Positions 1-5,535 of a DNA stretch of 10,309 nucleotides are shown here, piece after piece. The stretch covers positions 1 through 10,309 of the forward strand of contig JAGAEB010000043.1 in NCBI GenBank assembly GCA_017613335.1, read 5' to 3'. Both the position numbers and the translations under genes were made by a program. Numbering within the stretch: position 1 is the stretch's first letter; each line of letters begins with the position of its first letter. Below the pieces are notes generated by a model, which worked only from the letters and a program-made list of their open reading frames with translations, searched no databases and had not been told where the DNA came from. Source of the stretch: Methanosarcinaceae archaeon. GTDB taxonomy: Archaea > Halobacteriota > Methanosarcinia > Methanosarcinales > Methanosarcinaceae.

Positions 1-97
1 AAAACCGGATCAGGAAAAACAAGGAAAACCGGATCAGGAAAAACAAGGAAAACCGGATCAGGAAAAACAAGGAAAACCGGATCAGGAAAATCAGGAA
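1..97 (+). repeat. 24-bp in-frame tandem repeat inside mptE
   Basis: Three near-perfect copies of a 24-bp unit (reading frame from base 2, encoding KPDQEKQG) are followed by a fourth degenerate copy encoding KPDQENQE. The array touches the left edge, so the true copy number is unknown. The period is eight codons, so changes in copy number keep the frame. Confidence 0.95.
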
Positions 98-577
98 AAA
101 ACCGTTTCCGGAAAAGATCATGTCATCATTGCCGCCGACGGGGCGGCCGCCGTTCTTTCAGAAAACGGGATCCGTCCGGATATCATCGTGACGGATCTTG
201 ACGGCCGGTGTGAAGAAGATGTCGCAGAAGAGATCAGGCTGGGAAGAACAGATGATCGCGGCGTCTCAACGCTTCTTCTCATCCATGCGCACGGCAATAA
301 CCGTCCGGCTCTTGAAAAGTATCTGCCGCAGTCCGGAGCGTTCATCGCGACGTGCCAATGCCGGCCGGCCGGAAAAGCGCTGAACTTCGGCGGATTCTCA
401 GACGGCGACAGATGTCTTTTCCTGGCGGAAGGATTCGATGCATCAAAGATCGTTCTCTTCGGATTTGATACAAAGGACGTGAATGTCACGCCGATCAAGC
501 GGAAAAAACTCGAATGGGCCGAAAGACTGATCCGTGTCCTGAGAAATGAAAAGCCGGAACTCATCCCGGAAATATAA
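2..577 (+). CDS. mptE: 6-hydroxymethyl-7,8-dihydropterin pyrophosphokinase MptE, C-terminal part (5' partial)
   Basis: The reading frame is open from the left edge, so the start lies outside the window; 191 residues are visible, ending at TAA 575-577. The archaeal MptE/DUF115 family transfers pyrophosphate from ATP to 6-hydroxymethyl-7,8-dihydropterin on the way to tetrahydromethanopterin, in the cytoplasm. Visible family-like signatures, in order, are IIAADGAA, IVTDLDG, an HAHG motif (HAHGNN) and the block NFGGFSDGDR. The C-terminal part reads KIVLFGFD and ends in a charged helix. Before the first motif lie four copies of an octapeptide, KPDQEKQG (last copy degenerate). From family knowledge I place this insertion between the N-terminal glycine-rich region and the ADGAA strand, so it should be a surface loop inside the enzyme. 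The family call is strong. Whether the enzyme stays active with the insertion is unknown, but the downstream motifs are intact and the frame is preserved. Confidence 0.88.
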   Translation, partial: KPDQEKQGKPDQEKQGKPDQEKQGKPDQENQEKTVSGKDHVIIAADGAAAVLSENGIRPDIIVTDLDGRCEEDVAEEIRLGRTDDRGVSTLLLIHAHGNNRPALEKYLPQSGAFIATCQCRPAGKALNFGGFSDGDRCLFLAEGFDASKIVLFGFDTKDVNVTPIKRKKLEWAERLIRVLRNEKPELIPEI

Positions 578-633
578 GGACTGTCAGAAACGGTCTCCTC
601 GGAAATATAAGGACCGTCAGACACGGTCTCCCG
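568..633 (+). repeat. 33-bp direct repeat duplicating the mptE stop region, with stem-loops
   Basis: Two adjacent 33-bp copies (568-600 and 601-633) differ at only a few positions, and each contains the GGAAATATAAGG context of the mptE stop codon. Each copy can fold. The second has a perfect 6-bp stem, GACCGT/ACGGTC (612-617 with 623-628). The first has the same stem with one G-U pair. A third stem, CGGAAA/TTTCCG (632-637 with 646-651), follows directly. The array may act as a 3' end or processing element for mptE; that is inference. Confidence 0.8.
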
Positions 634-655
634 GAAAGATATCGTTTTCCGAACG

Positions 656-670
656 ATAAATATAATAATC
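656..670 (+). promoter_or_regulatory. Probable TATA-box promoter of the DUF373 gene
   Basis: The A/T-only stretch ATAAATATAATAAT fits an archaeal TATA box. A start of transcription about 25 bp downstream (near 688-692) would leave a leader of about 55-60 nt before ATG 748. A purine/G stretch, AGGTGA, lies about 8 bp before the start codon as a possible ribosome binding site. Confidence 0.55.
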
Positions 671-747
671 GGGCATTCATCAGAGTATTACACTTTTCTG
701 TCATTCTTTCGCGTCGGAACATGAATACAGCCATCAGGTGAAAAATA

Positions 748-2061
748 ATGGAAACGATCGTCATCTGCATCGACAGAGATAATGATCTGGGAGAAAAAGC
801 CCACGTCGTCACGCCGGTCATCGGCCGCGGCGCGAACATTACGGCTGCCGTGAATCTGGCGACGGCGGATCCTGAGGATTCCGACACGAACACGATCTTC
901 GGCGGCATCCGCATCCTGGATGAACTGAGGAGCCGCGGCGTCGATGCCGAGATCGTTTCTTTTGCGGGCGACAAGAATGTCGGCCTCGTGTCGGACAAAA
1001 TCATTACCGATCAGCTGGACGAATTCCTGAGGACGCATGATGTCGTCAGCGCTGTTTTTGTTTCGGACGGCGCGGAAGATGAATCTCTTCTGCCGCTCGT
1101 CCAGTCGCGTCTCAGGATCGACGGTGTCCGCCGGATCATCGTCATGCAGAGCGAAAATCTTGAAAGCACGTATTACATGATCAAGAATTTCCTCAGGGAT
1201 CCGAAAGTCCTTCAGACGATCCTCGTTCCGATCGGACTGGCGCTCATCGTTTATGCGATCTGCATTTTTGCAGGCTACCCGCAGACAGCGCTCATCGGCA
1301 CGCTTTTCCTCGTCGGTCTCTATATGATCCTGCGCGGTTTCCGTATTGATGAGCGTCTTGCGGTCATATACAGCGAGTCCAAAAAGATGTTCGTCGACAG
1401 AAGTATCTCCCTCATCACGACGACGGCGTCCGTTCTGACATTCATCGTCGGGACCGTTTTTGCCTGCGTGAGGACCTGGCAGATGACGGAAGGAAACGGC
1501 CTTTGGTATTTCGGCTTCCTGCCTCTGATCGCCTATTTCATCAGTCTCTGCATGTGGTGGTATGCGGGATCCCTTTTCCTTCTTGAATTCGGCGTCATCA
1601 TCGACAAATACAGAGCCGGGCGGAATTTCCTGGACAACATTTCTGAAATGCTGTTCGTTCTGTCGGGATCCCTGATCATCTGGACGTCTTCCAGTTACAT
1701 CGTTGCGGAAACGCTCCCGGAACAGAACCTGATGTTCCCGATAACATATTTCGTTTACAGTATCGTCGGATCGATCATCATCGGACTTGCGGCCATCCTT
1801 TTCGGCGCCGGGAATAATCAGGATGATGAAATCCCGGAAAATGATGAAGGCAACAGAGAGACCGCCGGGAAGCAGAAAAAAGACGGTTCCGGGAAAAAAG
1901 AGAAAACTTCCGGAAACACGGTCTCCGGCGCCGGACATCCCGAAGAAGAACACGGCGAGCGCATCAGGATCCGCGACGGTCCGAAAAATGCGGAATCGGA
2001 AGGACGTGTCAGCATCCACATCAATCCGGAAAGAGCAGACATCCCGGAAGATGATGACTGA
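748..2061 (+). CDS. DUF373 family membrane protein with extended charged C-terminal tail
   Basis: The 437-residue product matches the archaea-specific DUF373 family, whose function is unknown. The N-terminal ~150 residues are soluble and alpha/beta in pattern, opening with METIVICIDRDNDLGEKA and followed by a GRGANITAAVNLA segment typical of the family. About six hydrophobic segments follow, at roughly 154-176, 180-199, 221-242, 251-272, 298-320 and 328-352. The last ~85 residues are highly charged, rich in K, E, D, G and N, and lack hydrophobic stretches; they look like a disordered tail added to the family core. The start at 748 is supported by AGGTGA upstream and by the family-like N-terminus. 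The gene has its own TATA box and converges with the kinase gene, with a 91-bp gap. Its partners cannot be read from the context. Confidence 0.85.
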   Translation: METIVICIDRDNDLGEKAHVVTPVIGRGANITAAVNLATADPEDSDTNTIFGGIRILDELRSRGVDAEIVSFAGDKNVGLVSDKIITDQLDEFLRTHDVVSAVFVSDGAEDESLLPLVQSRLRIDGVRRIIVMQSENLESTYYMIKNFLRDPKVLQTILVPIGLALIVYAICIFAGYPQTALIGTLFLVGLYMILRGFRIDERLAVIYSESKKMFVDRSISLITTTASVLTFIVGTVFACVRTWQMTEGNGLWYFGFLPLIAYFISLCMWWYAGSLFLLEFGVIIDKYRAGRNFLDNISEMLFVLSGSLIIWTSSSYIVAETLPEQNLMFPITYFVYSIVGSIIIGLAAILFGAGNNQDDEIPENDEGNRETAGKQKKDGSGKKEKTSGNTVSGAGHPEEEHGERIRIRDGPKNAESEGRVSIHINPERADIPEDDD

Positions 2062-2088
2062 CCGCCGCGACGCAGCCGTCCGGTTCCG

Positions 2089-2108
2089 GTCGATCATGCA
2101 GGATCGAC
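2089..2108. other. Inverted repeat between convergent genes
   Basis: GTCGATC (2089-2095) and GATCGAC (2102-2108) form a perfect 7-bp stem with a 6-nt loop, between the stop codons of DUF373 and the kinase. There is no T-tract after it, so it is not a canonical terminator. It could end or protect both transcripts. Confidence 0.45.
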
Positions 2109-2152
2109 GGTCCGGTCGGTCCGACAGTCCGGCCGGATCGCCGTATCCCGGA

Positions 2153-2791
2153 TCATCGGGCTTTCAGGACGTCGAGCGCCAGCACCGTGACCGTTTCTTC
2201 GATCGTCATGTCGCCGACGGGAACGACGATGTCGGCGTATTTTTCATACAGCGGCGAGCGTTCGTCATAGAGCTGTGACAGCGTCTGGCCGGGATGGAGA
2301 GCGATGCCTCTTGTCGAGATATTCGTGATGCGTCTTTCGATCTCTTCGGGCGTGACTTTCAGATAAAGGACGAGGCCGTTTTTCTTCAGATGAGCCATGC
2401 CGGCATCACTGTAGACGACGCTGCCGCCGGTGGCGATGACGCAGCCGGAGACATCGACGCTGAGGATCGCTCTTTCTTCTGCTTTCCGGAAACCGTCGAA
2501 GCCGAGCGTATCGACAAGATCCTGAAGCCGGCTGCTTTCTCTCTGCTGCAGGATCAGGTCGGTATCCAGAAAAGACATGCCGAGCGTTTTTGCCAGAAGG
2601 ACGCCGGTCGTGCTTTTGCCGCATCCGGGCATGCCGATGAGAACGATGTTCTGTCTGCTGCGGCAGCCGCTGTCCGGCTCTTTTGAGCCGCCTTCTTTCA
2701 GGCCGTCTCCTTTTAAGCCCTCTTCTTTCAATCCGTCTTCTTGTGATCCATCTTCTTTCGATTCATTTACTTTTGACATATTTAATGGCAT
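2153..2791 (-). CDS. aroK: Shikimate kinase-like P-loop kinase with repetitive N-terminal extension
   Basis: The 212-residue product has a bacterial-type shikimate kinase core from about residue 47. Residues known to be conserved in that family are present: Walker A GMPGCGKST (53-61), DTD (76-78), FR with Arg102, GG at 122-123, Arg161 in the lid region, and Arg178 in RSPLY. The usual GGG reads GGS here. The family phosphorylates shikimate with ATP in chorismate synthesis. Residues 12-36 are five charged pentapeptides of the KEDGS/KEEGL type, a low-complexity N-terminal extension not needed for the fold. ATG 2789-2791 lies about 25-30 bp from a TATA box, which suggests a nearly leaderless transcript; Met5 (2777-2779) is the alternative start. 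Most archaea use an unrelated GHMP-type shikimate kinase, so either horizontal origin or another small-molecule substrate is possible. No other aro gene is visible nearby. Confidence 0.75.
   Translation of the reverse strand: MPLNMSKVNESKEDGSQEDGLKEEGLKGDGLKEGGSKEPDSGCRSRQNIVLIGMPGCGKSTTGVLLAKTLGMSFLDTDLILQQRESSRLQDLVDTLGFDGFRKAEERAILSVDVSGCVIATGGSVVYSDAGMAHLKKNGLVLYLKVTPEEIERRITNISTRGIALHPGQTLSQLYDERSPLYEKYADIVVPVGDMTIEETVTVLALDVLKAR
2684..2758 (-). repeat. Degenerate 15-bp tandem repeat encoding pentapeptides
   Basis: Five 15-bp units in the kinase N-terminus encode KEDGS, QEDGL, KEEGL, KGDGL and KEGGS. The units have diverged by point changes but kept the period. The encoded peptide is acidic and probably disordered. 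Confidence 0.85.
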
Positions 2792-2814
2792 GAGGGCGTC
2801 ATACGGGTTTTTTT

Positions 2815-2823
2815 GATATATAG
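2815..2823 (-). promoter_or_regulatory. TATA box of the shikimate kinase-like gene
   Basis: Read on the minus strand this is CTATATATC, a good archaeal TATA box. Its centre is about 28 bp from the ATG at 2791, which places transcription initiation at or just before the start codon. That is consistent with a leaderless mRNA. Confidence 0.6.
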
Positions 2824-2855
2824 ATTACAGAAGAAGAGGAAACAGCGTGCGGGTA

Positions 2856-2950
2856 AATCTGAAAAAAAACAGACGCGCAGGCAAAAGCTGAAAAAAACGG
2901 GCACGCACATAGGCGAAAATCAGAAAAACACGCGCGAGGGATAAGAAAAG
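2856..2950. repeat. Degenerate A-rich repeat in the divergent intergenic region
   Basis: Three imperfect copies of about 28-32 bp each combine an A-run after CTG or CAG with a following GC-rich ACGCGC/CACGCAC block (near 2859-2880, 2888-2913 and 2921-2940). They lie in the 251-bp gap between the divergent kinase and DUF89 genes. No open frame with gene-like features is evident. The copies are too diverged for a firm unit length. Confidence 0.45.
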
Positions 2951-2997
2951 CCTGGCGCGGCCGGTCCGGGTGGACGGAAGAGGTCTGTGCGGGAACG

Positions 2998-3008
2998 GAT
3001 TTTATTAA
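2998..3008 (+). promoter_or_regulatory. Probable TATA box of the DUF89 gene
   Basis: GATTTTATTAAA is an archaeal-type TATA element. Its spacing puts initiation near 3030, leaving a leader of about 13 nt before ATG 3043. CTTATAG at about 3019-3025 is a weaker alternative. Confidence 0.5.
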
Positions 3009-3042
3009 ACAGAAGAGGCTTATAGCGGCTCGTGACCGATCT

Positions 3043-3954
3043 ATGAAGATGACGCCAAGATGCACTTACTGCCTGATGTCAAGAGTCCATTATCAGTCGG
3101 AACTGTCCACAAAAGATCCTGAAGTCATCGCACGCGTCATGAAAGCGTGCCTTGAGACACTTGCGGAAAATTACAGCGAGGACAGAGTCTCGACGAGTGT
3201 CGCCTCTGAAGTCCACAGGACATGTTACAGGGTCCTGAATGACAGCGATCCCTACCGCCATGTGAAAGTGGAAAACAACAGGACGGCGCTTGAAATGCTG
3301 CCTTTCGGCCGGAAACTGATCTTCGGCGAAGCGGCTGACGGCGAAGCCTGCACGATCGACACCAGTCCTTATCCGCTCCGGGAAATCTTCAGGCGGGCTG
3401 TTCTGGTGTCCGTCATCGGCAATTATTTTGATTTCGGCATCATGGGAGCGGACGCGACAGATGATGATTTTAAGCGCCGGTTCGATCTGTTTTTCAGGGA
3501 AGGGCTTTTCATCGATGATACGGAGAAGATGTTTTCGATGCTGGATGATGTCGTCTATCTGATCGACAACTGCGGCGAGATCATCTTTGACAGGGAAGTC
3601 TTCGATATCATCCGGAGAGCGGGCGGTCATGTGACGCTCGTCGTCCGCGGAAAAGCCATCCTGACAGACGTGACGATGACGGAAGCAGAAGAACTCGGCC
3701 TCCCGGATCATGTCGACAGGATCCTGACGACAGGAACGGATTCCGTCGGACTTGCGCCCGGAGAGGCGCCTGCGGAAACGCTTGAGGCCATGAGAAAAGC
3801 ATCGCTGATCATCAGCAAGGGAATGGCCAATTTTGAAAGCCTTTCTGATGCGGATTTCAGGCCGATCGCCTATCTGATGAGGACGAAATGCGAATCCGTC
3901 TCCGAAGCCGTCGGCGTTCCCATGAACAAGTCTGTTGCAAAACTCGTCCTCTGA
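3043..3954 (+). CDS. DUF89 family (ARMT1-like) metal-dependent phosphatase
   Basis: The 303-residue product matches the prokaryotic subfamily of DUF89 proteins, metal-dependent phosphatases proposed to remove damaged or surplus phosphometabolites. Visible marks are an N-terminal CxxC (Cys7, Cys10) of the PRCTYCL type and the catalytic block YLIDNCGEIIFD (Asp175 and Asn176 as likely metal ligands). Further on are Asp209 in ILTDVT, KGMANFE (259-265) and a C-terminal RTKC motif. The length is normal for the archaeal members. The start was chosen because the CxxC lies close to the N-terminus, as usual in the family; Met3 is the only close alternative. The gene is divergent from the kinase gene and has its own promoter. 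The physiological substrate cannot be deduced from the context. Confidence 0.85.
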   Translation: MKMTPRCTYCLMSRVHYQSELSTKDPEVIARVMKACLETLAENYSEDRVSTSVASEVHRTCYRVLNDSDPYRHVKVENNRTALEMLPFGRKLIFGEAADGEACTIDTSPYPLREIFRRAVLVSVIGNYFDFGIMGADATDDDFKRRFDLFFREGLFIDDTEKMFSMLDDVVYLIDNCGEIIFDREVFDIIRRAGGHVTLVVRGKAILTDVTMTEAEELGLPDHVDRILTTGTDSVGLAPGEAPAETLEAMRKASLIISKGMANFESLSDADFRPIAYLMRTKCESVSEAVGVPMNKSVAKLVL

Positions 3955-4004
3955 GATCAGAGAAAGGATCGGCCGGCGTCCGGAGAGAAACAGAGAGATA
4001 TACG

Positions 4005-4141
4005 GATGCAGGCGCTGCAGATACAAGGGCTGCGGATACAGGGGCTCCGGATACAAGGGTTGCGGATACAGGGGCTCCGGATACAAGGGTTGCGGATACA
4101 GGGGCTCCGGATGCAGAGGTTACGGATGCACAGGCGCTGCG
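4005..4141. repeat. 15-bp minisatellite downstream of the DUF89 gene
   Basis: Eight consecutive 15-bp units (4005-4124) alternate mainly between GATACAAGGGTTGCG and GATACAGGGGCTCCG, giving a higher-order 30-bp period. More diverged GATGCA-type units lie at both ends, with a partial ninth to about 4141. The array lies in the 408-bp gap between the DUF89 stop and gap. Because the unit is five codons long, long frames stay open on both strands. None has gene-like composition or a convincing start. Confidence 0.92.
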
Positions 4142-4229
4142 GAACAGAGAAAGTAAAGATGCTGAAGAAGGCAGATGCATCTGTCAGATGCCGCAGAGTT
4201 TATCATGTATGATGATGTGAAAAGAGCAA

Positions 4230-4240
4230 GTCTTATTATC
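4230..4240 (+). promoter_or_regulatory. Candidate TATA box for gap
   Basis: GTCTTATTATC is the best A/T element preceded by a purine-rich BRE-like stretch (AAAGAGCA). It would start transcription near 4260 and give a leader of about 100 nt containing the hairpin at 4295-4312. TTCATAAAGG at 4320-4329 is an alternative that would give a leader of about 15 nt. I cannot decide between them. Confidence 0.35.
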
Positions 4241-4294
4241 AATCGGTGACTAAGAGTCTGTACCGGATTTTAATCGGGCTTTCCGTGAAACATG

Positions 4295-4321
4295 CTGCGG
4301 TCATTTCCGCAGACGGTTTTT
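4295..4321 (+). terminator. Hairpin plus T-tract upstream of gap
   Basis: CTGCGG (4295-4300) pairs perfectly with CCGCAG (4307-4312) across a 6-nt loop, and TTTTT follows at 4317-4321. It may end transcription coming through the minisatellite from the DUF89 gene. If gap starts at the upstream TATA element, it would instead sit inside the leader as an attenuator-like structure. Confidence 0.45.
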
Positions 4322-4362
4322 CATAAAGGATTTTTCCGCGATAAGATATAAAGAGGGAGAAA

Positions 4363-5394
4363 ATGGCAAAAGCAAAAGTAGCAATCAACGGATACGGAAC
4401 GATCGGAAAACGTGTGGCAGATGCCGTTGCCTGTCAGGATGATATGGAAGTTATCGGTATCGCCAAGACGAGACCGAATTTTGAAGCAGTCGTTGCTGTC
4501 AAAAGAGGGTTTGATATCTACACTCTTCCGGAAAGCATTGAAAAATTCGAAAAAGCAGGCATTAAAGTCGCCGGAACCATCGAAGACATGGTGAAGAAGG
4601 CTGACATCGTCGTCGACTGCACGCCCGGAAAGAAAGGTGTCGCGAACGCGGAAATGTACAAGAAATACGGCGTCAAGGCCATTTGGCAGGGCGGCGAAGG
4701 AAAGGACGTGGCTCCGGTCTCCTTCAACTCTGTTGCCAATTATGACGCGGCCTACGGCGCAGATTATGTCCGTGTCGTTTCCTGCAACACGACAGGTCTT
4801 TGCCGTGTCATCTATCCTCTCGACAAACTCTTCGGCGTGAAAAAAGTCCGCGTGACGCTCATCCGCCGCGGCGGCGACCCGGGAGACATCAAGAGCGGTC
4901 CGATCGACGGTCTCATTCTCGATCCGGTCACGCTGCCGTCCCACCACGGCCCGGATGTCAACACGATCATCCCGCACATCAACATCACATCCGCTGCCAT
5001 TAAAGCGCCGACGACGTTCATGCACGTCCATGTGATCAACATGGAACTCGAAAAAGAATGCACGGCGGATGATGTCCGTCTCGTTCTCGGCTCCCAGTCC
5101 CGCATCAACCTGATCGACGACGGCATCACCGGAACCAACCAGATCATCGAGTACGGCCGCGATCTCTGCCGCCCGAGAAATGATATGCCGGAGAACTGCG
5201 TATTTAAACAGTCGATCTCCGTTTCCGACGGCGAACTCTATATGTTCCAGGCGATCCACCAGGAATCCGACGTCATCCCGGAAAACGTCGACTGCATCCG
5301 CGCCATGCTCAAACTCGAACCCAGCAACGTTGTGTCCATCAACAAGACCAACAAAGCCATGGGAATCGGCTTCTGCGAACAGAAACCGCTCTGA
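4363..5394 (+). CDS. gap: Type II (archaeal) glyceraldehyde-3-phosphate dehydrogenase
   Basis: The 343-residue product is an archaeal class GAPDH, which interconverts glyceraldehyde 3-phosphate and 1,3-bisphosphoglycerate with NAD(P) and phosphate. In methanogens it serves mainly gluconeogenesis. The Rossmann fingerprint INGYGTIGKRVADA is at about 8-21. The catalytic cysteine is Cys141 in SCNTTGLCR, and the segment IIPHINITSAAIKAPTTFMH (about 203-222) carries the conserved histidine region. A GAGGGAGA purine stretch immediately precedes ATG 4363, and the N-terminus KVAINGYG fits the family exactly. Codon use is strongly biased, with C-ending codons in the second half, as expected for a highly expressed gene. 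A very strong terminator follows at 5444-5483, so the gene is monocistronic. Confidence 0.97.
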   Translation: MAKAKVAINGYGTIGKRVADAVACQDDMEVIGIAKTRPNFEAVVAVKRGFDIYTLPESIEKFEKAGIKVAGTIEDMVKKADIVVDCTPGKKGVANAEMYKKYGVKAIWQGGEGKDVAPVSFNSVANYDAAYGADYVRVVSCNTTGLCRVIYPLDKLFGVKKVRVTLIRRGGDPGDIKSGPIDGLILDPVTLPSHHGPDVNTIIPHINITSAAIKAPTTFMHVHVINMELEKECTADDVRLVLGSQSRINLIDDGITGTNQIIEYGRDLCRPRNDMPENCVFKQSISVSDGELYMFQAIHQESDVIPENVDCIRAMLKLEPSNVVSINKTNKAMGIGFCEQKPL

Positions 5395-5443
5395 ATGTCA
5401 ATACCGGATTTCCCGGAGACATTTCTGAAAACATAAAAATGAC

Positions 5444-5483
5444 AAAGGTTTTTCAGGCCGCTGCCTGAAAAACCTTTTTTTTT
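5444..5483 (+). terminator. Long perfect hairpin terminator of gap
   Basis: A 15-bp perfect stem (5444-5458 with 5463-5477) closes a 4-nt loop, CGCT, and runs into nine consecutive T (5475-5483). This is the architecture of a bacterial intrinsic terminator. The T-run alone would suffice for archaeal RNA polymerase. Confidence 0.93.
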
Positions 5484-5535
5484 ATTCATGATGCGGATGA
5501 AAAAATGAACCGGATCATGAAGGACTCTGACGACT

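Noticed and set aside
688..2097. 469-codon open frame on the minus strand opposite DUF373
   Set aside because: It is a shadow of the biased codon use of DUF373: very rich in Arg/Asp, without family features, and it overlaps a well-supported gene completely.
3079..4086. 335-codon minus frame opposite DUF89 beginning with PEPLYPQPLY repeats
   Set aside because: The repeat start comes from the 15-bp minisatellite and the rest is antisense to a gene with clear catalytic motifs.
4209..4215. ATGATGA resembling a C box of a C/D guide RNA
   Set aside because: No CTGA D box at suitable distance follows and no terminal stem is visible. The motif is common by chance here because of GAT/GAC-rich sequence.
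4321..5259. 312-codon minus frame opposite gap
   Set aside because: It is antisense to a strongly conserved enzyme and has Arg/Asp/Val-rich composition typical of shadow frames.
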